This document shows positions 1-6,961 of a stretch of 29,331 nucleotides of DNA, piece by piece. Numbering within the stretch: position 1 is the stretch's first letter; each line of letters opens with the position of its first letter. A program made the position numbers and the translations under genes. The stretch spans positions 1 to 29,331 of the forward strand of contig JAICLV010000010.1 of assembly GCA_025925185.1 (NCBI GenBank), in the 5' to 3' direction. The notes under the pieces are model-generated. The model searched no databases. It was not told where the DNA came from and saw nothing but the letters and a program-made list of their open reading frames with translations. Source of the DNA: Acidothermaceae bacterium (GTDB lineage: Bacteria > Actinomycetota > Actinomycetes > Acidothermales > Acidothermaceae).

Positions 1-343
1 CACTCACCAAGGTCGCGGTCGCGGCGAACAGCGCCAGCGCCACCACCATCAACGCGATGATGGGAACCGTCGTGCCGGTCCGCCGCGCGCGCCGCTCGCC
101 CGGTCGATCAGCAGGTCGGTCGGCGCCCCGCTTGCCCGTCGAGCGCCGCCGCGGAATCGGGATGGACAGCCGCTCGATCCGCTCACGGCGCCGCCGCCAC
201 CGCTCCTCACGCCGCCACGCTTCGACGTCGCGGGCTAGCTCGCGGGCGTCGTCCGGAATGACGAAGGCGGAAGCGGAGTCTCGGCTCGCGTCATGGCTGG
301 AGTCTTCGCTGCCTGACGGCGGCTCGATCGGATTGCCGTTCAT
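1..343 (-). CDS. Hypothetical membrane-anchored protein, 5' part (runs off the left edge)
   Basis: The minus strand is open from an ATG at 343 to the window edge (114 codons, no stop). The start MNGNPIEPPSGSEDSS is acidic and polar. It is followed by a Glu/Arg-rich, probably coiled or disordered stretch (EAWRREERWRRRRERIERL, about residues 50-68), a basic linker and a hydrophobic segment, VPIIALMVVALALFAATATL (about 93-112), that looks like one transmembrane helix or signal anchor. A GGGAG lies about 8 nt before the ATG. The layout suggests a cytoplasmic basic N-terminus with the missing C-terminal part outside the membrane. I do not recognise the family, and the function cannot be read from this fragment. 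It diverges from carD across about 370 bp. Confidence 0.7.
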   Translation of the reverse strand, partial: MNGNPIEPPSGSEDSSHDASRDSASAFVIPDDARELARDVEAWRREERWRRRRERIERLSIPIPRRRSTGKRGADRPADRPGERRARRTGTTVPIIALMVVALALFAATATLVS

Positions 344-711
344 CGCGCCCACTCCCGCAGCCCATGCGCTGCCTGTCCTTGCCAGTATCGCCCCTCGTCG
401 CGCGTCGATGCGCTGGCGCCCAGACGTCTGCACACACGTGCAGCGGCGGCCCGCCGGTTCGAACGGGGCGGCCAAGGGAGGTGCGGGACGGGCCGCGACC
501 GGCCCGGAGACGCCCGCGACACAACGGCGAACACGGCGGAATGCGAGAAATACGCGAGCTCGCTGACGCATATCGGCGTCCATTTGTCAAGTCCTCGGAC
601 GAGTGCGAGTGAGCGGAAATAGGCCTCTGACCTGCGGTTATGCAAACAGCGGCTCGGTCGGTGGCCCGTTTCGCGTGGTATCCTCGATGAGGCGGAAGGG
701 GTTTGTGCCAC
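344..711. other. Divergent intergenic region between the left-edge gene and carD
   Basis: No credible gene is visible in these 368 bases. Open frames on the plus strand are Arg/Ser-rich, have no family resemblance and overlap the 5' end of the left-edge gene. The region should hold both divergent promoters. On the carD side, a TATCCT box at 679-684 and a GGAAGGGG ribosome binding site at 694-701 can be seen. On the other side I found no convincing -35/-10 pair; the nearest is GATACT, on the minus strand at about 384-389. Confidence 0.5.
679..701 (+). promoter_or_regulatory. Probable carD -10 box and ribosome binding site
   Basis: TATCCT at 679-684 fits the actinobacterial TANNNT -10 pattern. 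GGAAGGGG at 694-701 sits 10 nt before the chosen ATG at 712. No good -35 is seen, which is common for such promoters. Transcription would start near 691, giving a leader of about 20 nt. Confidence 0.4.
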
Positions 712-1194
712 ATGACGTTCGAAGTCGGCGAGACAGTCGTTTACCCCCATCACGGGGCTGCTTTGATCGAGGCCATCGAGAATCGGGTGATCAACGGCCA
801 GGAGAAGATGTACCTCGTCTTAAAGGTCGCTCAGGGGGATCTCACCGTTCGGGTGCCCGCAGACAACGCTGAATTCGTCGGCGTCCGCGACGTTGTCGGG
901 CAAGACGGCCTTGACCACGTTTTCGAGGTCTTGCGCGCGCCCCACACCGAAGAGCCCACGAACTGGTCACGGCGTTACAAGGCGAACCTTGAGAAACTCG
1001 CGTCTGGCGACGTCAACAAGGTCGCCGAGGTCGTGCGCGACCTTTGGCGTCGCGATCGCGAGCGCGGCCTGTCGGCCGGCGAGAAGCGAATGTTGGCGAA
1101 GGCCCGTCAAATCCTTGTGAGCGAGCTCGCTCTTGCCGAAGGCACTAACGAGGACAAGGCCGAAGCGATCCTCGACGAGGTGCTCGCCTCCTAA
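712..1194 (+). CDS. carD: CarD family transcriptional regulator
   Basis: CarD binds the RNA polymerase beta subunit and stabilises open promoter complexes, notably at rRNA promoters; it is essential in mycobacteria. The 160-residue product begins [17 protein letters not shown] and carries the N-terminal RNAP-interaction (Tudor-like) domain (about 1-55) and a helical C-terminal DNA-binding domain (about 65-155). Stretches such as [35 protein letters not shown] and [17 protein letters not shown] are nearly the same as in mycobacterial CarD. The ATG at 712 is preferred over an in-frame TTG at 703 because the protein then begins as the family does and has a ribosome binding site at 694-701. The length is normal. 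It is followed on the same strand by the YacL-like gene and ispD-ispF, a neighbourhood also seen in mycobacteria. Confidence 0.97.
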   Translation: MTFEVGETVVYPHHGAALIEAIENRVINGQEKMYLVLKVAQGDLTVRVPADNAEFVGVRDVVGQDGLDHVFEVLRAPHTEEPTNWSRRYKANLEKLASGDVNKVAEVVRDLWRRDRERGLSAGEKRMLAKARQILVSELALAEGTNEDKAEAILDEVLAS

Positions 1195-1301
1195 GGCCGC
1201 GCGTTAGCGCGCCTACGATGGGGCTGGCGCGTCGCGGTGATCATGCGGCGTCGTTGAGTCCGTCTGGGTGGTCGCCCCGACGGCCGAGCGCGGAGCGAGA
1301 C

Positions 1302-2435
1302 ATGACGGCGAAGAAGGGCGCGCCTAGCAGCGTCGTCGACTTGCTGCGTCTGTTCATCGTGCTGTTCTGCGCCGGTGTCGGTTACCAGGTCGCGCAACAT
1401 CTCGACGAGACCAAGTCGGTGCTCGGCCCGTTCAACGGTGTCGCGGTCGGCGTGATCGTCGGATCGGGCGTCGGCTACGTGGTGGGCGGCGTCGTCGGCC
1501 GGACCGCGATCACGGTGGTCGGCCGCACCGAGCTGTCATTGCGGCAGGTCTCTGCCGAGCAGCTGGTCGCCGGCGTGTTCGGCGCCGCGATTGGCGCCGT
1601 CGTCGGTGCTGGCGTCACGTGGTGGCTGTTCCTTGTGCTGCAGCCGGTTCTCGCCTTTCCGCTCTTTGGTTTCGTGGTCGCCGTGATGGCGATTTTGGGC
1701 TATCGCATGGGCGCGGCGCGCCGTGACGACATGCTGCAGTTGTTCGGGTCGCACGCAGGCATGGCGCCGCGACCCGTCGCCATCTCCTCGCTGCCGCGCA
1801 TCGTCGACACGTCGGTCGCGATCGACGGCCGCATCCTCGACGTCGCGCGCGTTGGTTTCTTGCACGGCACCCTGCTCGTCCCATCGCCGGTGCTCGCCGA
1901 GTTACAAGGTCTTGCTGACGCGGGTGACGACCTGCGGCGCGCCAAAGGCCGTCGCGGTTTGGCCACGCTCGAGGCGTTGAAGCGCGAGCCTGGCGTCGCC
2001 GTCGAGGTCTTGGACGACGAGGTGCCCGCGGTGGCCGAGGTCGACGCGAAACTCGTCCGGCTGTGCCTCGATCGCCAACTCCCGCTGCTTACCCTCGACA
2101 CCAATCTCGCCAAGGTGGCCGCGCTCGCGGGCGTTCACGTCATGAACCTGCACGGCTTGGCCCTCGCGCTGCGCCCGCCAGTCTCGGCGGGCGACGACGT
2201 CGTCGTCCATCTGCTGCGTCCCGGCAAGGAGTCGGGCCAGGCGGTGGGCTACCTCGACGACGGGACCATGGTGGTGGCGGAGCGTTCGCGCGAACGCATC
2301 GGCGACGAGGTGACCGTGCGCGTCACGAGTGTGCTCACCACCGCGAACGGGCGGATGGTGTTCGGGCAGCCGCACGGCCTGTCGGATGCCCCGGCCCGGT
2401 TGCATTCCGCGCGGGTTAGCGGGGGGCGTTCGTGA
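1302..2435 (+). CDS. YacL-like membrane protein with PIN and TRAM domains
   Basis: A 377-residue protein. It has about four N-terminal transmembrane helices (within residues 10-150; for example LLRLFIVLFCAGVGYQV and FGAAIGAVVGAGVTWWLF). A PIN-type nuclease domain begins at IVDTSVAIDGRI (residue 167, first acidic residue D169) with later acidic positions including LLTLDTNLAKVA. A C-terminal TRAM-like beta barrel follows (GQAVGYLDDGTMVVAERSRE). This is the architecture of Bacillus YacL, which likewise sits beside ispD and ispF. The family's role is not well defined; membrane-tethered RNase activity is inferred from the PIN domain. The ATG at 1302 is chosen over one at 1218 because GGAGCGA lies just upstream and the extra 28 residues are low-complexity. 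Confidence 0.85.
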   Translation: MTAKKGAPSSVVDLLRLFIVLFCAGVGYQVAQHLDETKSVLGPFNGVAVGVIVGSGVGYVVGGVVGRTAITVVGRTELSLRQVSAEQLVAGVFGAAIGAVVGAGVTWWLFLVLQPVLAFPLFGFVVAVMAILGYRMGAARRDDMLQLFGSHAGMAPRPVAISSLPRIVDTSVAIDGRILDVARVGFLHGTLLVPSPVLAELQGLADAGDDLRRAKGRRGLATLEALKREPGVAVEVLDDEVPAVAEVDAKLVRLCLDRQLPLLTLDTNLAKVAALAGVHVMNLHGLALALRPPVSAGDDVVVHLLRPGKESGQAVGYLDDGTMVVAERSRERIGDEVTVRVTSVLTTANGRMVFGQPHGLSDAPARLHSARVSGGRS

Positions 2436-2483
2436 GCGCCGCCCCCGGAGGCTGCCGATGAGTCTCGCCGCTGGGGGCGGCCG

Positions 2484-3191
2484 ATGACGGTTGCGGCCAT
2501 CGTGCCGGCGGCCGGTCGTGGCGAACGGCTTGGTCCCGGCCAGCCGAAGGCGCTGCGCGAACTTGGTGGTGTGCCGATGCTGGTGCACGCCGTGCGCGCC
2601 CTCTCGCGGGCGAGACTGGTCGACCTCGTGATGGTGGCCGCGCCGGCCGACGGCGTGACCGAGGTCAAGGCGTTGCTCGCCCTGCACGACGTCGGCGCCG
2701 AGGTGCGCGTCGTCGCGGGCGGCGCGGAGCGGCAAGAGTCGGTCGCGCGGGCGCTCGCTGCGTTGCCTGCGGACGTCGACACCGTCTTGGTCCACGACGC
2801 CGCACGTCCGCTCGCCCCGAGCGAACTCGTCGACGCGGTGGCGAGCGCGGTGCTGTCCGGGTATCCGGCCGTGGTGCCGGGGTTGCCGGCGTCCGACACC
2901 GTGAAGCGGGTGGGCCGCGCCGAGGGCGGGGTCGAACCGGTCACCGAGACGCTCGCCCGCACCGAGCTGAGACTGATCCAGACTCCGCAGGGCTTCGATC
3001 GCGCGCTGCTGACTAAGGCGCATGCGGCGGCCGACGAGTTGGCGACCGACGACGCCGGACTGGTGGAGCGGCTCGGGCAGCCGGTGGTGGTCGTGCCCGG
3101 TTCGATGGAGGCTTTCAAGATCACCCGTCCCATCGATCTGGTACTGGCCGAGGCGGTGCTCAGCGAACGGCGGGCCAACGGTGCCCTCTGA
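2484..3191 (+). CDS. ispD: 2-C-methyl-D-erythritol 4-phosphate cytidylyltransferase
   Basis: Third enzyme of the MEP isoprenoid pathway: it joins CTP and MEP to give CDP-ME in the cytoplasm. The 235-residue protein begins [17 protein letters not shown], the glycine-rich CTP-binding loop, followed by [20 protein letters not shown] (about residues 104-113) carries the conserved metal/substrate Asp-Ala-Ala-Arg, and [10 protein letters not shown] is the conserved C-terminal substrate loop. The upstream ATG at 2458 is ruled out because it hits a stop at once. The end overlaps the ispF start by about 11 bases, so the two are probably translationally coupled. Confidence 0.96.
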   Translation: MTVAAIVPAAGRGERLGPGQPKALRELGGVPMLVHAVRALSRARLVDLVMVAAPADGVTEVKALLALHDVGAEVRVVAGGAERQESVARALAALPADVDTVLVHDAARPLAPSELVDAVASAVLSGYPAVVPGLPASDTVKRVGRAEGGVEPVTETLARTELRLIQTPQGFDRALLTKAHAAADELATDDAGLVERLGQPVVVVPGSMEAFKITRPIDLVLAEAVLSERRANGAL

Positions 3192-3675
3192 GTTCGTTGT
3201 GCCACGCGTCGGTGTGGGCGTCGACGTCCACCCGTTCGAGGCCGGTCGCGCGTTGTGGGTCGCCTGCGTGGAGTGGCCGGGTGAGACCGGCCTGGCCGGT
3301 CATTCCGACGGCGACGTGGTGGCGCATGCGTGCTGCGACGCGTTGCTCACGTCGTCCGGGCTCGGTGATTTGGGGGTGCAGTTCGGCACCTCGGCGCCGG
3401 AGTGGGCCGGCGCGTCGGGGGCTGCGCTGCTCGCGGAGACCGCGCGGCGGGTGCGCGCGGCGGGATTCGAGATCGGCAACGTGTCGGTGCAACTGATCGG
3501 CAACCGGCCGCGGCTGGCGGCGCGACGCGACGAGGCGCAGGCGGCCCTGACCGCCGCCGTCGGGGCCCCGGTTTCGCTGGCCGCCACCACGACCGACGGC
3601 CTCGGCCTGACCGGCCGCGGCGAGGGGCTGGCCGCAATAGCAACCGCCCTCACCCACCCCACCCCGGGGAAATGA
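3181..3675 (+). CDS. ispF: 2-C-methyl-D-erythritol 2,4-cyclodiphosphate synthase
   Basis: Fifth MEP-pathway enzyme: it cyclises CDP-ME 2-phosphate to MEcPP with loss of CMP. The 164-residue product has [12 protein letters not shown], whose Asp and His are zinc ligands, then [16 protein letters not shown] with the third zinc ligand, and the CMP-binding signature [17 protein letters not shown] near the C-terminus. The GTG at 3181 lies inside the end of ispD and gives a length typical of the family; a GTG at 3199 is a shorter alternative. The stop codon (3673-3675) forms the first bases of a hairpin repeat that an IS110 element has interrupted. cysS, which follows ispF in mycobacteria, is not present here. 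Confidence 0.95.
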   Translation: MPSEFVVPRVGVGVDVHPFEAGRALWVACVEWPGETGLAGHSDGDVVAHACCDALLTSSGLGDLGVQFGTSAPEWAGASGAALLAETARRVRAAGFEIGNVSVQLIGNRPRLAARRDEAQAALTAAVGAPVSLAATTTDGLGLTGRGEGLAAIATALTHPTPGK

Positions 3676-3686
3676 TCACGCTCAGG
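3673..3686 (+). repeat. Left fragment of a hairpin repeat split by the IS110 element
   Basis: TGATCACGCTCAGG follows directly from, and shares, the ispF stop codon. It matches one arm of the intact palindrome at 6911-6944 (reverse strand). The other arm lies 1.5 kb away at 5155-5176, on the far side of the IS. Before insertion this would have formed a stem-loop just after ispF, probably acting as its transcription terminator. Confidence 0.75.
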
Positions 3687-3702
3687 TGTCTCTATGAGGT
3701 TG

Positions 3703-4938
3703 TCAAGCGGCGGCGGGTTTGGGGTCGGGTGTTGTGGTGAGCGGTGGCTGGTAGGGCTGGCGGTCGCGGATCATGGCGTAGAGGACGTCGACGCGGCGGC
3801 GGGCGAGGCAGACCAGCGCGGCGGTGTGTCGTTTGCCGGCGGCGCGTTTGCGGTCGTAGTAGGCCCGGCTGGTGGGGTCGGCGAGGCTGGCGAATGCCGA
3901 CAAGTACAGCGCCGACTTCAGCGCGTGGTTGCCGCGGCGGGAGCTGGTCTCGCCTTTGATGGAGGTGCCGGATCGGCGGGTGACCGGCGCCAGCCCGGCG
4001 TAGGCGGCGAGGTGTCCGGCGGTGGGGAAGGCGGACCCGTCGCCGACGATGGTGAGGATTTTGACGGCGGTCCTGACGCCGACGCCGGGCATCGAGGTCA
4101 GGACCGGGGCAAGAGGGTGGGCCTCCAGGCGGGCTTCCAGCTCGGCGGCGAGCGCGTCGCGTTCGGCGCGGACGGCGTGTAGTTGGGCGGCGACGCCGGC
4201 GATGACCCGGCCGAACTGTTGGGTCGCGGGCACGGTGAGGGTCTGGGTGTCCAAGGTGGCGAGGATCTTCGCGGGCAGCGTCTTGGCCAGCCGTGGGGAG
4301 CGCCCGGCCATGGCGGCGGCGATGCCGTCGGCCTCGAGCGCGCGCAGCGCCCGCGGGGTCGGGGCGGCGGCGAGCAGGTCCAGCACGCCGGCGCGCTCGA
4401 GATGCTTGCCCAGCAGGCGTTCCAGCGCGGGGTGCACGTGCAGCAGCGCGTCGCGCAGCCGGTTGGACAACCGGGTCGCCTGGGCGGCCAGGTCGTCGTC
4501 GTAGCCGGCCAGCACCGCCAACTCGGCCAGCGTCTCGTCCTCGCCGCCGACCGCGCGCAGCGTGTGCGGCAGGGTGCGGGCGGCGTCGGCGATGACGTGG
4601 GCGTCGCGGGCGTCGGTCTTGGCCTGGCCCGGGTGCAGGTCGGCGAGGCGGCGCATCGCCAGCCCGGGCAGGTAGGCCACTTGCACGCCCAGCGAGCGGG
4701 CGACCGCGACCGCCAGCGCGCCGATCGAGGCAGGCTGGTCGACCACCACCAGCAACCGCCCGCGCTCGCCGAGCTCGGCGAGCACCCGCCGAAGCGCCGG
4801 CTCGTCGTTGGGCAGCGCCTCGTCGAACAGCTTGTTCCCGGCGGCGTCCAACGCGCACGCGTGGTGCGCGCTCTTGCCGACGTCCAAACCGCAAAACACC
4901 GCGTAAGCCCCAGCGGCCGGCTTGTCGACTCCTGACAA
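3703..4938 (-). CDS. IS110-family transposase (DEDD recombinase)
   Basis: A 411-residue recombinase. The N-terminal RuvC-like DEDD domain begins at AVFCGLDVGKSAHHACAL (first Asp) and includes VVVDQPASIG and the QAKTDARDAHVIADAART segment with the later Asp residues. The C-terminal Transposase_20 domain contains SMPGVGVRTAVKILT, HLAAYAGLAPVTRRSG and GETSSRRGNHALKSALY, which carries the serine-bearing catalytic motif. The frame stays open to a GTG at 4992, but that lies inside the guide region of the candidate bridge RNA. The TTG at 4938 has an AGGAG about 8 nt upstream and gives the usual family length, so I prefer it. No frameshift or stop is seen, so it is probably active. Members of the family insert with the help of an element-encoded bridge RNA. 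Confidence 0.9.
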   Translation of the reverse strand: MSGVDKPAAGAYAVFCGLDVGKSAHHACALDAAGNKLFDEALPNDEPALRRVLAELGERGRLLVVVDQPASIGALAVAVARSLGVQVAYLPGLAMRRLADLHPGQAKTDARDAHVIADAARTLPHTLRAVGGEDETLAELAVLAGYDDDLAAQATRLSNRLRDALLHVHPALERLLGKHLERAGVLDLLAAAPTPRALRALEADGIAAAMAGRSPRLAKTLPAKILATLDTQTLTVPATQQFGRVIAGVAAQLHAVRAERDALAAELEARLEAHPLAPVLTSMPGVGVRTAVKILTIVGDGSAFPTAGHLAAYAGLAPVTRRSGTSIKGETSSRRGNHALKSALYLSAFASLADPTSRAYYDRKRAAGKRHTAALVCLARRRVDVLYAMIRDRQPYQPPLTTTPDPKPAAA

Positions 4939-4979
4939 AACGGGTCTCCTCTCGCGCGAGGCAGGCGACCTGGACGCCG

Positions 4980-5140
4980 CGCCGGCAGCCACGTTACGGA
5001 CAGGCCTTCACAACTCAAGGCCAGGTCTCTATCAGCGGTCGCTGGCATCCGCCGACCCGGTGACAACACCTGAGAGATCATCAACGACAGGGCCTGAAAG
5101 TCATGCCGGGGCGGTCGGCCTGCAACCCCAACCTGGGGCC
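4980..5140 (-). ncRNA. Candidate IS110 bridge RNA with target- and donor-binding loops
   Basis: Read on the transposase strand, this non-coding left end shows the expected order of parts. A 5' hairpin CCCCA-GGT-TGGGG lies at 5138-5126. A target loop follows, with GGCCCT (5094-5089), like the left target GGCCCC, and CTCAGG (5074-5069), the complement of the right target CCTGAG. A donor loop comes next, with ATAGAGAC (5032-5025), identical to the element's right end (CATAGAGACA), and GTAACGTGG (4997-4989), complementary with one mismatch to the left-end junction CCCCGTTAC. The two donor guides flank a perfect GGCCTT/AAGGCC hairpin (5022-5003), and the loop is closed by GCCA/TGGC. These match the known bridge-RNA layout of IS621. 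Ends are approximate. Confidence 0.7.
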
Positions 5141-5154
5141 ACGAAGAAGGTAAC

Positions 5155-5222
5155 GGGGCCGAAACTCCCTGAGCGTGGCGTGCACGCCCCGCCCGGGGGG
5201 TCTACGCCTCGCTCGGGACGGT
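5155..5222 (+). repeat. Right fragment of the split hairpin repeat plus tail
   Basis: GGGGCCGAAACTCCCTGAGC and the following bases match the reverse complement of 6891-6935, including a tail of the form GCGTGnCGTGnACGCC followed by CGCTCGGG-like units. Together with 3673-3686 it rebuilds one full copy of the repeat found intact downstream of fba. The tail after 5177 differs from the fba copy at several positions, so the two copies are diverged and not a recent duplication. Confidence 0.7.
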
Positions 5223-5245
5223 CGTGGTGCAGCTGGCTGGCTTGT

Positions 5246-5653
5246 CTAATCGGACAATTCGGCAGCGGCGGCCGGGCTCGAGTCCTGCAGGAATCGCTCA
5301 CAGCGGCGCGCCTCGTCGTCCTCGCCGATTGCGGCGGCGGCTCGCCCGAGCGCATGGAGACTGCGCAGAAAGCCTCGATTCGGCTCGTGCTCCCACGGCA
5401 CCGGGCCGTGGCCCTTCCAGCCGGCCCGTCGGAGCTGGTCGAGCGATCGGTGGTAGCCGGTTCGGGCATACGCGTACGCGGCGACGGGGTCGCCGGACCG
5501 AAGCGCGTCTTCCGCGAGCGCCGCCCATGCGGCCGCGTACGCGGGGTGTCTCGCGGCCACCTCACGGGCAGGGACGCCGGACGCGAGCGTCGTACGGGCC
5601 GCGTCGTCGTCCGGCAAAAGCGTTGCCGGCGGCTCACCGAGCAGGTTCGTCAT
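5246..5653 (-). CDS. DUF3151 domain-containing protein
   Basis: A 135-residue soluble protein starting MTNLLGEPPATLLPDDDAA, the typical opening of DUF3151. The conserved core includes HPAYAAAWAALAEDAL, AYAYARTGYHRSLDQLRRAG and GPVPWEHEPNRGFLRSLHAL, and the end is Ala/Glu-rich and helical (AAAIGEDDEARRCERFL). The family is restricted to actinobacteria and has no known function; it often lies near fba, as here and in mycobacteria. The frame extends upstream to a GTG at 5704, but the family opening and the absence of conserved residues before it favour the ATG at 5653. The site lacks an obvious ribosome binding site. The IS110 element ends about 90 bp after its stop. Confidence 0.85.
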   Translation of the reverse strand: MTNLLGEPPATLLPDDDAARTTLASGVPAREVAARHPAYAAAWAALAEDALRSGDPVAAYAYARTGYHRSLDQLRRAGWKGHGPVPWEHEPNRGFLRSLHALGRAAAAIGEDDEARRCERFLQDSSPAAAAELSD

Positions 5654-5720
5654 GTCGCCAATGATGCGACATCGTCGGACGGCGACGGCGCACCGCCCGT
5701 ACACGCGACGCGGTCGTGGA

Positions 5721-6704
5721 CTACCGCGGTGGCGGTTGTCTTTTGATTCGATACGTCGGCGGGATGCTCGAATGGTGGGCGCGTTCGAACGCTGCCAGGG
5801 TCTTTCGCCGTACCGACGGAGACTTAGCGAACGACTCGGCCCAGTCGAGCCGGAACACCTCCAGGCCTGCCTGTCTGAGGCGATCCTCCCGGTGCTTCTC
5901 GTCGATCACGACCTGCTTGCCGTCTTCGCCGGTGTATTTGACGAGACCGTCGAATTCCCCGACGGTGTGGTGCTCTTCAATGAAGAAGTCGACGCGCCCG
6001 ATCAACCCGGCATCGTCGAAAACCAACACCTGCTGCTCGGGTTGAGGCAGCCCAAGGACGTCGAAGGCGATCCGGGAGAGCGTCTCCCCGGGCGACTCGG
6101 AGTAGGGCGATGCGAATGACACCACCCTCGCCGCGTCGCGCGCGCCTATCCAGTCGGCGCAATAGGCCAGGACCTCTCTCAGTTCGGCGAGCGTTGCGAA
6201 CCCCTTGTTGAGCGCGGACTCGGCAGCCACGAGCGCCGCGTCAAACGGAAGCTCACGCGCGAGGTCGACCGCCATCCGCGCGGCGGTCGTCGTCAAGATG
6301 CCGTCAATCTTGGTCAACTGGCCGGATGGCAAAGAGGCGTCGTGATGGCGCACGCCTGCCTCGGTGCGAGACGAGCCGGCTCGCTCGCGGCTGACGTTGA
6401 CCAGCGAGAAGTCGGGTCGCAACAACGCCACGCGATGCAGCGCCGCACTTGTGATGTGGCTGGCGGCAACCTCAGGTCGCAAGCACAGCAGGACGGCGCG
6501 AAGCTGCAAGATGTGCCGCGCCGCCTCGTCGTCCGGCACCAACGCAGTTTCGACGTACACCCCGCGTCGCAGCCTCAGCCATTGTCGTCGCTTCACGAAG
6601 CGTTGAATTTCTCGGACGTCGAAACCCGCCGCGATCGCTTGCGCGGCGGTGAAGGGGCCGCCTTGTGAGGCGGCTAGTGCGGCGAGCTTTGGCGGCAGTC
6701 CCAT
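5721..6704 (-). CDS. AbiEi-like winged-helix protein with C-terminal nuclease-like domain (orphan)
   Basis: A 327-residue protein. The N-terminus (GGPFTAAQAIAAGFDVREIQ, then RLRRGVYVETALV) is the winged-helix domain shared with AbiEi antitoxins of type IV toxin-antitoxin systems. The C-terminal third (about residues 225-310) has VDFFIEEHHTVGEFDGLVKY, EKHREDRLRQAGLEVFRLDW, which resembles the DUF559/Vsr-like endonuclease fold: acidic residues followed by E-x-K-like and aromatic positions. Such proteins are common, often multi-copy, in actinobacteria and usually have no AbiEii toxin partner; none is visible here. The ATG at 6704 is preferred. The frame stays open to 6914, but that extension would translate a 24-bp tandem repeat. 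The function is unproven; DNA-binding regulator or nuclease are both possible. Confidence 0.75.
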   Translation of the reverse strand: MGLPPKLAALAASQGGPFTAAQAIAAGFDVREIQRFVKRRQWLRLRRGVYVETALVPDDEAARHILQLRAVLLCLRPEVAASHITSAALHRVALLRPDFSLVNVSRERAGSSRTEAGVRHHDASLPSGQLTKIDGILTTTAARMAVDLARELPFDAALVAAESALNKGFATLAELREVLAYCADWIGARDAARVVSFASPYSESPGETLSRIAFDVLGLPQPEQQVLVFDDAGLIGRVDFFIEEHHTVGEFDGLVKYTGEDGKQVVIDEKHREDRLRQAGLEVFRLDWAESFAKSPSVRRKTLAAFERAHHSSIPPTYRIKRQPPPR

Positions 6705-6799
6705 GCGAACCAGACTGGGGGCGCCGCAGACCCCGACGGTCGGACCTCGGGCCAACTGTGCACGGCGACCTGGCGGGCTGTGGACGGCTCGGCAGGGGG

Positions 6800-6882
6800 C
6801 CCGAGCTGCGGGCGAGCCTGGGTCCCGAGCTGCGGGCGAGCCTGGGTCCCGAGCTGCGGGCGAACCGGGGTCCCGAGCTGGG
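6800..6882. repeat. 24-bp tandem repeat, about 3.5 copies
   Basis: Units begin CCCGAGCTGCGGGCGA at 6800, 6824 and 6848, with a partial fourth unit at 6872. The first two units are identical and the third has two changes (AACCGGGG for AGCCTGGG). The array lies upstream of the AbiEi-like gene and merges into the tail of the hairpin repeat at 6883-6944, whose CGCTCGGG-type segments resemble the unit. Confidence 0.85.
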
Positions 6883-6910
6883 CGGAGACCCCCCGAGCGA
6901 GGCGTACACG

Positions 6911-6944
6911 TCACGCTCAGGGAGTTTCGGCCCCCTGAGCGTGA
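6911..6944 (-). terminator. 12-bp perfect hairpin downstream of fba; intact copy of the dispersed repeat
   Basis: TCACGCTCAGGG (6911-6922) and CCCTGAGCGTGA (6933-6944) form a perfect 12-bp stem with a 10-nt loop. It starts 17 bases after the fba stop, so it probably ends fba transcription, although no U-tract follows. The same sequence, split by the IS110 element, follows ispF. This makes it a mobile or recruited repeat (REP-like) used at gene ends. Confidence 0.7.
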
Positions 6945-6961
6945 TCAACTTCCGCTAGGGG

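Larger units (their letters stand above)
3687..5154 (-). mobile_element. IS110-family insertion sequence, apparently complete (about 1.47 kb)
   Basis: The ends are set by comparing the broken repeat (3673-3686 plus 5155 onward) with its intact copy at 6911-6944. Left and right flanks rejoin as CACGCTCAGG plus GGGGCCGAAACTCC, leaving 3687-5154 as the insert. The G-rich junction makes the exact ends uncertain by 1-2 bases; a GG/CC core at both ends fits. There are no terminal inverted repeats and no long target duplication, as expected for IS110. In transposase orientation the left end has about 215 bp of non-coding DNA (candidate bridge RNA) and the right end only 16 bp after the transposase stop, the arrangement of the IS110 group rather than IS1111. 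Confidence 0.85.

Noticed and set aside
57..566. Open frame on the plus strand at the left edge
   Set aside because: Arg/Ser-rich with no family features; it overlaps the better-supported minus-strand gene at 1-343 and looks like a high-GC shadow.
5721..6704. Complete type IV toxin-antitoxin system
   Set aside because: No AbiEii nucleotidyltransferase toxin gene lies on either side.
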